A model generated the notes under the pieces. It searched no databases, had not been told where the DNA came from, and saw only the letters and a program-made list of their open reading frames with translations. Below are positions 1-11,677 of a DNA stretch of 64,000 nt, one piece after another (within the stretch, counting starts at the first letter, position 1; each line of letters opens with the position of its first letter). The position numbers were made by a program, and so were the translations under genes. Source of the DNA: Rhizoclosmatium globosum (Eukaryota; Chytridiomycota; Chytridiomycetes; Chytridiales; Chytriomycetaceae); assembly GCA_002104985.1 (NCBI GenBank), contig MCGO01000006.1, forward strand, positions 558,001-622,000. The letters run 5' to 3'.

Positions 1-1
1 C

Positions 2-478
2 AACAACACCCGAAAATCGCGAACTGGAATTGTTGCCTCAATAGCTCAGGGAACAGTATCTGCCTCATCAAAACTCCAAAAAACAGTAGCAGACTCAACT
101 GTTGCAGCTGAAACAACTGCAGCTGTCTCTGGATCAAATGTCTTCATCTACCTCAACAACATTCTGAAATGGCTTGGGTACAATGACCCTAACCCAACTG
201 ACCACTACTGTGACAACCTACAATCAGTCACAAACGTTATCGAAGGATCTGGGCGACACAGAACACGACACCTGGATCTACAGTACATGGTTCTGAAGGA
301 CAGGCACCAAAACAAAATCATCAGCTTCAAATGGTGTGGAACAGACAGCAACAAATCAGATATTATGACAAAACCCCTACGCTTTGTGAAACATGAACGT
401 GCCATTATGGAATTGGGAATTGTGGACCGGGACTCAAAACAAAATACCACTTCAGCCCTCTTTGCCAAAGTCCGTTAA
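2..478 (+). mobile_element. Ty1/copia retrotransposon, 3' end (RNase H region)
   Basis: An open frame enters from the left edge and stops at 476-478. It reads as the C-terminal RNase H of a Ty1/copia polyprotein: an SRTGIV start, an SKLQKTVADSTVAAE stretch like the copia SSKLQ..VALSTTEAE block, a CDNLQSV stretch like DNQSAI, then RTRHLDLQYM and a final SDIMTKPL like the usual ADILTK. The usual catalytic EAEY and DNQ are altered (AAET, DNLQ), so the enzyme may be inactive. Only 74 bases separate its stop from the stop of the next gene on the other strand, and no polypurine tract or LTR is visible there. The element therefore looks 3'-truncated or long decayed. The rest of it lies outside the window. 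Confidence 0.85.
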
Positions 479-552
479 CCGTTATATGATATTATTTATT
501 ATTTACTATATATATTGTGTTGGTGTATTATGAATAGAATTAATTCTTTCCC

Positions 553-1563
553 TCAATCTCTTGCAAACTTGCCATCAGCATCTCGCATTGCAGCTGGAGC
601 CGCTGGAATTGGTTGCGGCTTCCGCATTGGAATTCCATCAGCATCGTCATTGAGCATAACATGAGGATTTCCCCCTCCTCTATTTCTCTTAGTCTTGATT
701 CGCACGCAATAGCAAATACCAAGTGCAACAAGTATCAAAAGCAGAAGAATACTGCCTCCGACTATTGCTGCCAGTGGAAACGTAGATGACTGCGAGTCTG
801 CAGGCACAGAAATTGAAGTTGTCGCAACTGAAGACGTGGCTGCTGTCGTAATTGCTACAGCTTTAGTCGTGACATTCGAATTTGTGGCACTTGCTGTGGC
901 AACGGCTGACGTAGTCACTGCCGGGGGACCAGGATTGTTGACCGGGTTTGGTGCAGGCAATGGTGGCCAACTAGTTGGGCAACCGGTTTTTTGTGCTCCG
1001 ATGTTGATCTTAGTACTTGGAGATGATCCAGTTAAGCAGTTTCCTTGGAACTCGCCAACCTGCAAAATAGTCCAAGACGAGAGTCCCGCTGGAATAGATC
1101 CAATAAAGAAGTTGTCTTGAATGTGAAAGTACTGCATACTGATCATCCCAGCGAAAGATGGAGGGATGGGTCCGTTAAAGTGATTTCCCTGCAAGTGCCT
1201 TGTACATGATCTTAGTATTGATTTCGTAGCTGTATATATCTCACATCTCAAAGAGTTGGCTGAAGCCACCAAATGTGTCTGGCAAGGGTCCAGTCATTTC
1301 ACAGTTGTCGAAGAACATGATACGAAGATTGGGCAGTGCTTCGAGTCCCTGAGGAAAGGTACCGCCGAACCATTGGGATGCTTGAGTGCATCCAGCATGA
1401 CTGACGGAGGTCAAACTCAATTAACGCTGATATCGCCAAGAACTCACATCTCGGTGACTCGTCCAGATGCATCACAAACAGCAGGTCCATTTCCACAGCA
1501 ACTAGATCCAAGAGAAAGCTTGAACGCTGCACTGACTATCGCACAGTCTTGGGCAGTGGACAT
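553..1563 (-). CDS. Leucine-rich-repeat single-pass membrane protein A
   Basis: Multi-exon gene. The N-terminal cap begins MSTAQDCAIVSAAF and carries a CC-x(n)-C pattern. About four plant-type LRRs follow (the NHFNGPIPPSFAGM type, L..N.F.G.IP). Then come a proline linker, a Ser/Thr/Ala-rich mucin-like stalk, a transmembrane helix (AAIVGGSILLLLILVALGI) and a basic cytoplasmic tail of about 55 residues with no kinase domain. Introns lie near 1200-1262 and 1385-1450. The start at 1563 is chosen by similarity to paralogue B. No signal peptide is visible, so an upstream exon may be missing. This is the first of three tandem paralogues (A, B, C). By family it is probably a surface or cell-wall receptor-like protein, but ligand and function are unknown. 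Confidence 0.75.
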
Positions 1564-1688
1564 GGGCTGGGTGGAGAATTTTTTTTTGAAAGCCCAATTG
1601 AAGTTCCAAGATTTCCTCTTTGAAAGAAGTTATATCATTTTGATGAAACTTTACTAGTAATACTATGAAACTAATCTAGACTGAATTT

Positions 1689-3082
1689 TTAGTAATCTCC
1701 ACGTCTGTCTCCCCGAGCAGCACTTCTGTCTCGACCGCCTTGAGGCTGTCTATTATCACGAGGATCACGTCCTCCTCGGCCCTGCGATGGCTCACGTCTT
1801 GGAGCATATTCTCCACCACGGTCTCCACCACGTGTCGCACTTTGTCCACGTGGTGGTCCTCCAGCATACGGTCTAGTTTGAGTGTCCCCACGACGTGGAG
1901 CCCGTCTATCATCCTCCTCTTCATAGCGTCTTCTGTCAGGAGCAGCACCGCCATATCCGCCCTTTCCTCCACGCCCTTCGTTACGCCCGTATTGGTTCTG
2001 ATCCACGTTTTGGTATCTCGCCTTGGTTTCAAACTCGTATCCATCTGATTCCTTGGTCTTCGATTTGCGGATACAGCACCAAATAATGACTCCAATCAAG
2101 ATCAAGAGGACAACGGCGCCGCCAGCGATTCCGGCAATAAGGGGAACATTCGAACTGGAGTCAGTAGAAGCAGCAGCGGTAGTAGTTGCAAGAGTAGACG
2201 TTGCTGTGGTAATAGCTTTGGTGGTTTGTGCAACAGTTTTGGTTGCACTGGCAGTGTTTGTATTGATTGCGACAGTTGGTGCGACGAATCCATTTCCAGT
2301 GGTTGTAACAGGTCCATCAACAGGAGGAGGAGCAGCCGCACTGGTGGCTGGAGGAGGATTTCCGTTACTTGCATTGGTTGGGAACTCCAAGGGCAGCAGC
2401 CTTTGCATCACAGTCACTGTTTTGCCCACTGATAACAATCGCAGGGTTTGTTGACGATCCCGTGATGCAGTTTCCGCTCAGAACGGCAACGGTAATCAAT
2501 TTCCAGCCTGAAAGGTCTGGAAGGGGACCACTAAACAAGTTGTTCTATTCATCCACAGGTAAGTGATCCTCTCAATTCTTAGTACACAAACTATACCTCG
2601 ATGTGAAAATATTGCATTCCAGTCAACCCAGAGAAAGAGGAAGGAACAGGTCCACTGAAGTGGTTCCCCAACAAGTGCCTGATACCAATGTCATTAAACT
2701 CACAAGGCAGCCAGTGCATCAATACTCACATTTGAAACATCGAGCTGAAGCCGCCCCAGTTATCGGGTAGAGGGCCAACCATCTGGCAGTTGTCGAAGAA
2801 AACAACTTGCAACGCATTCAATGCATCGAGGCCTGCAGGGAATCCCTTCCCGAACCAAGCCTGTTTCGGATTGCATTTGGATCACAACCCATATTTCTAC
2901 AAGAGGCAGCGCAGGAGAGAGGAGGTTGTTAATGGGTTGAGTACTTCTGTAGAGTGATCAACAACTCACAGCTGAGTCACTCGACTACTATCGCAGGTGG
3001 CCAGTCCACTTCCACAGCAGTTGGCATCTAATACTATACCAAACGCAGATGCAAGGGTAGCACAGTCCGAGGCTATCGACAT
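1689..3082 (-). CDS. Leucine-rich-repeat single-pass membrane protein B
   Basis: Paralogue of gene A with the same plan: cap starting MSIASDCATLASAF with a CCGSG motif, LRRs (GNHFSGPVPSSF; NLFSGPLPDLSGW), a Thr/Ala-rich stalk, a TM helix (VPLIAGIAGGAVVLLILIGV) followed by WCCIRK, and a tail of about 120 residues. The tail differs from A: it is strongly charged and low-complexity, rich in Arg, Gly and Asp with RGG/RD-type repeats. The final exon is 1689 to about 2460. Further LRR exons lie at about 2600-2690, 2735-2870 and 2970-3082, split by short introns. The start at 3082 is tentative for the same reason as in A (no signal peptide seen). The juxtamembrane cysteines (WCC) are possible palmitoylation sites; that is inference. 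Confidence 0.75.
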
Positions 3083-3178
3083 GGAGATGGAGATAGTGGA
3101 AAGAAAAACGGATCACTATCACCCCTTCCAGAGTTTCACCTTATTTTGCATTAATTACATGATTTATTTACTGGTTAT

Positions 3179-5349
3179 CTAGCGCCTACGCCTTCTATCC
3201 GCATCGCTGCCACTACCACCTGACTGTCCTCCACCCCGATATCACCTCGACTTTTGGATCGGCTGTCGCCGCGTCGCTCATCGTCATCCCTATTTCTACC
3301 GCTACGGCTTTCTTCACGTCTACCATTTCCAGACTCCTTTTTAACGTCTCTAGATCTATCACGGCTCCTATCACGATCATTGTCGCGGCGTCCATTATTG
3401 CTTGACTTTTGTCGACCATCATCGTCTTTACGGCCACTACCACCTCCTCGTCCCGAACCACTGTTCTGACGACTGTTTCCACTTCCACCGCCCCACCTTT
3501 CCTTGAATCCTCGTATTTATCACCATCATCCACTTCAGTGTCTGAATCATCTCGCCGCCTGTTAGATCGATTGGAATCAGGCATGGGAGGCCGTTCTCCC
3601 CGTCCAGGGTTCTGTCCCCGTCGATCTTCAACGTACGAAGTTCTTGCAGTTGGTGCCAACGACTGTGTACGCTCACGGCGGTTCGAAGGCTGTCCTCGAG
3701 TCCGGTTATCCCGTCCTGTGGTTTATCGCCCCACGACCAGTTGAACGAACAGGGACCGGGAGTCTTCTCGGTATCTGATGTTGGTGTTTCTGGGAGTCTG
3801 TTTCTGGAGGTTGGTGCACGGCTTTCTTCTCGACGAGTTGAGGGCTTGGATCGAGAAGGGGGAGGAGGAGGATCATCGTCTTCAGAATATGCTGGATCCT
3901 GTGCACGATTTCTTGAGACGGGAGCTCGGCTTTCGTCGCGGCGGGCGTTTGAACTACGTGTTGAGGTGGTGCATTACGGCTCACTCGTTCGTCGTCTTCC
4001 GAAGTTTCGTCATCGCTTGCATCTTGCACTGGAGAGAGAGTCTTTTTGAAGAAATCGAATTTGTTGGATTTTTGGGAAGGGCTGGCATTATCCTCTTCGT
4101 CATAGTCATTGGTCTTGTTGAAGCGAGACTTGTTCTGACTAGTTCCTTCGGAGCGCCCATTGCCACTTTGTTTTGACTGAAAGATTGCTGCTGATAAGGT
4201 TCGTCTTCGGAAAAGAGCTGGGAATCGTCATTGGGCTTGCCTCGAGCATTATTGCTTCCACTGTACAGATTTCGATCATGTGGATATTCCTCATCCTCGT
4301 CATTCACTGTCTCCGCGGATCTTTTTCCAAATCGTTATTGTACTCGGAGTATTCACTTTGACGAACTCCTTTTTCTTGGTATGGATAGTCATCGTATTCG
4401 TTGCCCGCTCCTTCCATTTCTTCGTGCGCATTGACATACAACACGCTATGGTCATTTTCGATTTGACGAGACTTTGCGCTCCAGTCCTCCCCATTCACAC
4501 GATTCATTCGCTCCTCATTCATCAGCCGGTCCTCCTTGTATCGTTTGTAGCAAAAAAGCCACCTGTACCAACGAGTGCAGCAAGTACAAAACCAATCGCA
4601 AGCATAATGTAGAGGAGTGTGTTGTCACCAACACCTGCATTCGCATTGTCACGGCTTGTGACGATATGAAGTCGAGGCGAGGCATTACAAGATGAAGGAA
4701 TAACTAGAATGTTCTTCAGGGTATTTGAGCGTGGGATATTAGTCAAACAGGAGTCGGAGAAGTCGCTGAATTTGTAATGTAAGATCTCAAATCAGTCCAA
4801 TGGATGTTGTGACTCCTAAACAACTTACAATAGGCATGGTGCATCACTCCCAGAACAATCCAGCTGGTCTGAGATGTATGTTTTGAGTGCAGGAGGAAAC
4901 TGATCCATCATAGAGTCGATTTTGAGGGAGCGTAGACGCAAGTTGTGAAACGAGGGTGGCAGAGGAGCCGTGAAGTGGTTGCCCTTCAGATTGAGTGAAG
5001 AAAGAGAGGGAAAGGCATCCCAGATGTCTGGAAGGGGCCCAGCAATGCCGCAGCCTTCGAATGAACTGATTTGAGGAAGGTCAATAACACGCACAAGAAG
5101 CGGGTCAAGGCCTACAGAGTGCGCAGATCGACCAGCGACGGCATCGTTGTGGAATCGAAGCGACGGCGTTGGCGGCGGCGGCGCACGAAAGGTCGCTGTG
5201 GTTTGGTGGTGGTGTTCGTGAAACAGGAACCAAGTGGTGGGATAGTTCTTACAGCGATTCGACTTGGCCGGCGGAGTTGCAGGTGACCGGTCGGCAAACG
5301 AGGAAGTGGCGCCAGAAAGGAGGCTCGCGGCGAGGACTTCGCACTCCAT
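3179..5349 (-). pseudogene. Leucine-rich-repeat membrane protein C, many frameshifts
   Basis: Third tandem paralogue. Recognisable parts in order are a cap (ECEVLAASL, later a CNSAGQVESL segment), LRRs (GIAGPLPDIWDAF, NHFTAPLPPSF), a TM helix (TLLYIMLAIGFVLAALVGTGG) and a very long acidic/basic disordered tail ending in GSDADRRRRR. An intron lies near 4760-4828. The tail can be followed only by switching frame at least six times: at the A6 run 4552-4557, the T5 run 4322-4326, and near 4180, 3720, 3490 and 3230. One more switch is in the cap near 5290. Most are explained by one missing base. Either the consensus is poor here or the gene is decaying. The tail composition stays coherent across the breaks, which argues for sequence error or very recent decay. 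Typed as pseudogene because it is broken as given. Confidence 0.6.
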
Positions 5350-5471
5350 CTTGGCAGGTGTGAGGAAATTTGGTGATGTTTCTTGTATCCATTCTGAATG
5401 GAATGGAATAATATCTATTTCATGGCTCATAATCATGCACTCGTACAATTCTATCACTCTTCTTTTCCGTT

Positions 5472-6566
5472 TCATTCTGGCAAGGCAAGCAGTAAGAGCC
5501 GAAACACGCCCTCCTCCCCATAACATGGGATATCTCGCCCATTCGAACAAATATCTTGTTTCAGTACATCCAGCAACATATTTCTTGTCCTTGAGATCGT
5601 TTTGAACCAGGATGTCTCCCGAATAATAGTCCCAACAAATACGGCAACTCCAACGAAAACACTGAACAAAAGAAACACCCTCCAATCGTCTTCAACTTCT
5701 GATCTCGGCTTGGACATGCGTCTCCTTCGTAATAATATTGACAAAACGTGTAGTAATTGTTTGACCCGACTGCCAGAGCCATTACTGGTAGAAGTAGTGA
5801 TATCGGAGGCGCAATTACAGCTCCATTCGATTCATTTTCCTCCAAGGGATTATGACTATCGTCTTTGCTTCTGGAATAGGTTGAAGCATTTTGATATTTG
5901 AGAGTGTTAAGGCAACCAACATTATCATTCCAAACAATCCGCACAATAGAATCGCGATGTTATATGAGGCCAAGATATAATCTTTTGTCGCGCCAAGGCT
6001 AAAATAGGCAGAATGCAGCACGAAGGGAAACAGTGACAGAACGGAAAGGCAGTTCACATTTGTGCTATACACCCACATGAGAATAACACCAAGCAAATGA
6101 TGTGAAGCCATAGGAGGATACTTTGATATGATGTCCGTAACATCAACCTCAACAAGATAGAAGGCTGCATGAGTGACCAGCATTCCCCAGAATTGCCACA
6201 CAGTCCAAGGTGGATTCCACGGCCGCCCATCTTCCTCCTTCGCTTCTATTTGCTTAGCCTCAAAGTCTCTGCTTGCCTGCCACTGACTCGGGAGCCATCG
6301 CCTGAGCCAAACACAGTGCAAGAACAAGATCCAATTTGGAAACTCCAAACCAATTCAGTCGCACATGCCACACATTTGGGAACATGATTGCATGGCTGTG
6401 TTCCAGAATGGTCGCTGGCATCAAGAATTGCAACATTATACTGGCTGAGTTTGCTTTGAAAAAAGAATCGACAAAGAAACAAATGAATTCGATGGTAACA
6501 CTTGTCGATTCTCAAATCAGACCACTGAGTGCTGACACTTCAATTGAACGCACAGGATGTTTTCAT
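5472..6566 (-). CDS. Multi-pass membrane protein, family not recognised
   Basis: Several hydrophobic segments can be read on the minus strand: IEFICFFVDSFF, NWILFLHCVWLRRWL, VWQFWGMLVTHAAFYLVEV, HHLLGVILMWVY, VLSLFPFVLHSAYFSL, IAILLCGLFGMIMLVAL and WRVFLLFSVFVGVAVFVG. This makes six or seven TM helices. A hydrophilic loop with WQASRDFEAKQIEAKEED lies between the second and third. The HH pair at the start of a helix after a D..D..SKYPP loop vaguely recalls TLC-type proteins, but I would not assign it. At least one one-base frame break occurs near 6340 (AAA run), and the 3' exon choice near 5740 is uncertain. The start at 6566 would lie 27 bases from the VPS39 start on the other strand. Confidence 0.55.
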
Positions 6567-6593
6567 GGTTCAGTGTCTCGTTGAGGGTTGCCA

Positions 6594-9500
6594 ATGCAAA
6601 TCAACGCCTTCATCTCATACGGTACCTAAACCAGCCCGTAATCGCACGAATTCTCACTTAAATACAGCGGATCGGCTCATTATCAGCACATCAGGCTCTA
6701 TTTTGGTGTATCTGATTTCCGAGAGTCCCGCCTTCGACATTCGCCTGACCGATCACGAAAGGGCTTCTCAAAGAAACCAGTCACTCAATTAAGCGCTATT
6801 CCTGAGGCTTCGCTGCTTCTCGTACTTGAAGGTTTTCATTACGCCCGGGGTCTCATTGAAGATTCATTGAACTTTATCCTAAACAGACTCCCTCGTTCAT
6901 TCCTACGACTTAAATACGCTCACATATCGCGAATCATTTGCGGCTTCGAAGGGAGCTACCCTCATTTCAGTGTTTCCTCCTCCTTCAACAGACGCAACAA
7001 ACAACTCTAACGGATTCACCAATAACGATGCCCTTGCATACAACGGTCTTTTACAGAAGAACAAAGCGCATCACGAACGTGAATCGTTCCCATTCAGGAG
7101 TTCCATCACATCGCGTTTGGTTGCTGTGGTTGTAAAGAAACGGATACTGATTTACAATCTTCGTTGATGGAACCATGCGTATCTTTAAAGTAGAGCGCAC
7201 ATTCCGCTTCTGAATGATAAATTACTGATTAAAACTCAGGAACTTCAAACACCCGACCGCGCACACACATTAGTCTGGTTGAATTCCAACACAATCGCTT
7301 ACGCTCATCCAAAACGTGGTTACTTCACTGTAACCGTTGATACAAATACTATCACTGAGCTATATAAGCTGAATGCGTCCTATTTTTCGGTGGGATCTTC
7401 TGGCGCAAGCAAAGTTGGCATAGCTGTGCTTCCCAAGAATCGATTGATGCTGATAAAAAATGGTATGTGCAGAAATGTATTATTGTGTAAACCTGATGAA
7501 ATCGTTTAGACGCTGGTGTTTTCGTGAACGCGGATGGAAGTCCCTTGATCGAGCGTGATTTGGAGTGGTCTGCGCCTCCTGAGTTTATCAGTAAACAAGC
7601 TTCCGCTGGAGATACGTTATCTAAACCGTTTCATTCAGCTTATTCAGCACCATACGTTGTCGCACTCATTGCTGGATCGATTGAAGTGCGGAGTCTCACA
7701 ACGGAGGAATCGTGCAGCGCGTAGATTTCTTTAACTCGCAGTCAATATCCTTGGGCGGAGATTCACTGATACATTTATCAAATTCGAACTGTATTTGGCG
7801 ATTACTTCCTGTCTCTTTTGAAGATCAAGTTCGTTCTTTCCATTTCACTTCATACACTAACGATCCGTAGATAGAGCACTTGATTGCCGCGAGTCAGTTT
7901 ATCGAAGCGCAGCGATTAATTGAAGAATTGGAATTCTCTTCGGAAGAGGAAAAGGTGAAAGAGTAGTGTATTCGTCATCAACAACTGATTGAGCAACCCA
8001 TTCAGATTTCAAATATCATCCGCGTTCGTGGATTATACGCACATCATATGTTCACTGTTGAACATCGATATGAAGAGGCAATCTCGATTCTCTCCGAGCT
8101 GCGAGCATCACCGATAGATATTGTCAACCTGTTTCCTCAATTTTCTTTGCTGGACCAAGCTCGGAGCCGCCTGTGACAGGTATGACTGGTCCCTGATTTT
8201 CTTATAATGCTCAAAAGTTGGATAGACAAGTTGCACTCTCCTCTTTGAAGGATTACTTGATTCATCAACGCCAAATCCTATCTAAGCTCCGTAAATTTCA
8301 TCTGCGACCGTCCAATCTTCTTCCAAACCAATTACCGCTAGTCCCTTCGGCTTCATCTCCTCAAACCACAGATGCAAATACAACTATTGCAGCGGCTTCT
8401 TTGTTTTCGGGTTCAGATCATGGGGTTCCTGATCCAATGCCTATCCCTGCAAATACTTTGGCGAATGCAGAAGACACTGTGTTTTTATCATCTGTTGTGA
8501 TACGACGTTATTGAAAGTGTATTTGACGGTGAACGAGGCACTCGTTGGATCTTTGGTGCGAGTAGAGAACTTCTGCGATTTGGAAGAGTCAGAGATAGCG
8601 TTGAAAGCGAAAAACGTAAGAATTATCGCGTTTCAATCGAGTTTAGCAAGTAACTCCGTACTCCACAGAAAAAAAGGGAACTGATTGATTTCTACTACGG
8701 AAAAGGACAACATCGAAGGCATTAGAATACTTATCGTCAGAGTGAGTTGCTTTATCTTTGTAGACTTGTTGCTAAATTTATTACAGTCCCGACGGAATTG
8801 TTGCGTATCTGCAGAAACTTGATATCAATTTACACACTGATTTATTTATCGAATTCAGTGGCCGGTATTTCAAAAGAATGCCGCACAAGGACTAAATGTA
8901 AGTCAAGAATTTCTCGGGTAAAAAATCTCTAATATTCTGCGAAGGTTTTACGGACCGTTATGAAGAGGTAACCATTTAAGTCGTTCAGCTATCAGAATGT
9001 TGAACTCAAACTTCTAGATTCCACTCAAAACACATTTGAAAATTGTTCGTTTCTTTGAAGACAAATCGCCTACACTTGAAGTTCAATACTTGGAGTTTTT
9101 AATCGAAGAACTGAGAAGCGAGCAACCAGAGTTTCACGAACGTCTTGTCTTGCTCTATCTCCAAGAACTTGTTGATGCGATGGCAGAAATGGAGAGTTCG
9201 CCTCCAAAAACGGGAGGAAGGCTGTTTGGACAAGATATGGACGAAGGTGTGTTGAATGAGGTTGGCTTGTTAGTATTTTCTAAGAAATCTACCAAACAGG
9301 CACCGACACTCGCTTTTTGTACACACGAAGGAAGCTTGTATCGTTCTTGGAGCGTTCAAAGCATATAGACCTGATAGGATTGTTTCTCTATTCCCAGATG
9401 AAGGTAAATTTTAAATGAGGTCGTACCAAGTTCAAACTGTATTATTAATCCTTAACTTGTAGTGCTATTGGAAGAAAGAACAATTGTATTAGGCGATTAA

Positions 9501-10049
9501 GACGACATACAGAGGCCATCAAAATATGTGTGGAAAAGTTGGAAAACTACACACTCGCGAACGGTGAGTTTCTCGCCACTCAACTTCAACAGAAATCTCA
9601 GCTTTAACTATTAGGTATTGTGAAATTCACTATTCAGCTCAAGACGCAACTGCTCGAGACCTGTTCCTCACTCTGTTGCATCATATCTTGGCTCGAAATG
9701 TTCCACAGACATCACTCATCACATACCTTACTCGATACGCTCCATTCCTTGACGCATTAAAAACAATACCGCACTTGCCGCCAACGATACCTCTGGAACA
9801 ACTGACGGAGTTCTTTGCAAAGTCCTTGCAGACCGTCCACAGTTCAACGCGATCGTCCGAAGTATCAAAAGGGTCGCTATGATCCAAAAACTGCATATAC
9901 AAGAGGCGCTGGTGGAGGAACATAAGCGGTGGGTGGTTGTTGGGGAAGACACTGTTTGTGTTCGGTGTCGAAAGAAGGTTGGAGCTGGAGGTGTTTTTGC
10001 AGTATGGGGCGACGTACTGGTTCATGTGTATTGTTTGGCGCAGTTATGA
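6594..10049 (+). CDS. VPS39: VPS39/VAM6, HOPS complex subunit
   Basis: HOPS subunit that binds Rab7/Ypt7 and tethers membranes for fusion with the vacuole or lysosome. The N-terminal CNH domain reads ADRLIISTSGSILVYLI, FSKKPVTQLSAI, FAASKGATLISVF, then VFVNADGSPLIERDLEWS and APYVVALIAGSIEVRSL. Next come IWRLLPVSFEDQ and an alpha-solenoid with DTTLLKVYLTVNEALV, like the VPS39 DTTLLKCYL motif. The C-terminal zinc knuckle is VCVRCRKKVGAGGVFAVW...VHVYC. Introns of about 45-57 bases are clear, for example in codon 10, at about 7955-8005 and before DAGVFV. At least five one-base breaks are needed (near 6764, 7150, 7697, 8500 and 9829), most restored by one added base. Since the domains are complete, sequence error is likelier than decay. 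It is the first gene of the plus strand here. Confidence 0.85.
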
Positions 10050-11677
10050 GCGTTTGGTGAATAAACTCACAATGACTGAATACTTTTACCAAAATGGCGC
10101 TTCCGACTCTGTTTTACGACATAGCATTGTTTATTAGTCTAATAAAAGAAATGAAGAGAAATTTAAATATAAAAATAAAGTGCCATCTGTTTCATCTTAT
10201 TATCATGTCCATTCTTCCAATTCACCCACACCCCCTTCTTGTTGTGAAACCCATCCGTTAACGCATGTCTATATTTGTCAGTCATCATCCTCACGAAGGT
10301 AGCTTGGCACAAATCACACTTCAAATCATATCATCCATTACTTCAACGGCAAAAATCCTCCAATACTCTGATTCCCGTATAATTCTCCAGCCATTCCTGG
10401 TAGCGCAGATCAAAGAATGTGGCTATACTACAATACGTCCTAACTTTATCTTTCGAAATTACTTCACTCGAGTTACCAACCCATAACCAAATCTTGACCA
10501 ATTTTTCTTCTATTTTAAACTTGTTCGTACGTAACTTGAGAAGCTGAAGAGACGAGGCATAAAAACCATTGTTGAACCTTCCCTTTCTAACAATTTAAAC
10601 TTAAATCGCGACGGAATTGAATTGATTCAGAAAATATTTGCATTTTTTAAAAACATTCCGGCATATTCATTCTGAATAATGACTGAAAGGGCTTGAAGTT
10701 TCTGTCACAGGTTTGGCCATTCTCCATCATATAAATACATTCTACGTTATCGTGAACGTTTATGTTGACTCCCGTTTATAATTTGAGAGTTATTCACGGC
10801 GGCGTTGTGCCATACCTTGCACAAGATAATTCTAATCACATTCTATTTTAATGGCGAGCTCATATACTATTAGCGGCTGGTGGGAAGGTGGTCTAGGTCT
10901 TTCTCTTGTTACCATTGACATTTGGAGTATAGATAGAGGAATTTAAGCAAACGTTACGATATGTAGACGTTTAGTTCAACGGCCAGCCATGAAGTTTGTT
11001 GATGTTATGAGGCATGTTTTGATAGGTTTGTTTTCGATGATTTGCAACCAGCAAATATTCCTTCAACGTAGAATGGGTCAATCAACAATAATCGGCCATT
11101 TAGATTAAACTCCGACAAAATTTCCGTGAGTTGTTAAATTAGAGTGCTGGTTGTGTGAGAGATAGGCAGAATAGTTCAATAAAAATCAAAGAGTTATATG
11201 TGACTGCTTCTGTGTATTTACGTGTGGTAATCTGGAGCTTGAAAGTCAATCAATCATGTTTCTTGCTAGTGTAGTTAATAGCATATGGACTTCAATAATT
11301 GCTGTTTCCTGGTGTTGCGAGTGTGGCCATATTCCCGACCTGAGCCTCATTTTATCTCATCACTTAATCCCTTACACATTTGTTTCCAATTTTTTTGTAC
11401 CTCCCTAACTGTACCATGATGTATGTTTAGTTATTTATCTGTAATAAAAGCCACTTAGACTTACATTTCCAAAATAACGTCACCATAGTTCCATTTAGTT
11501 TCACTCTTTTCTTACAATTTTGCGTTCCAACAAATAATTAAATGGCCATGATTGTAAGTGACGGTGTTTTTGAGACGAGAGTGATGAAAAAAAACTTGGG
11601 TGTGGAGATAGTTAACACAAGTTAAAAAGAACCATATCTGCAAAACTTACAAAATATAAATGAATTTTTTGTTTTAA
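10050..11677. other. AT-rich intergenic stretch, no gene recognised
   Basis: About 1.6 kb between VPS39 and the coiled-coil gene. It is AT-rich and contains only short open frames with no recognisable protein, the longest being 73 codons at 10265-10486. An AATAAA-like sequence just after VPS39 (10139-10146) fits its polyadenylation. I looked for tRNA arms and Sm-site snRNA features and saw none I could support. This is the longest clean gene-free stretch in the window. Confidence 0.5.

Noticed and set aside
7971..7973. In-frame amber codon in VPS39
   Set aside because: It lies in a 52-base intron starting GTGAAAGAG and ending CAG; splicing restores the alignment (EEEK-ISNIIRVRGLYA) exactly.
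6594..10049. VPS39 as a pseudogene
   Set aside because: All domains, splice sites and the zinc knuckle are present, and most breaks are single missing bases, as in other intact conserved genes nearby.
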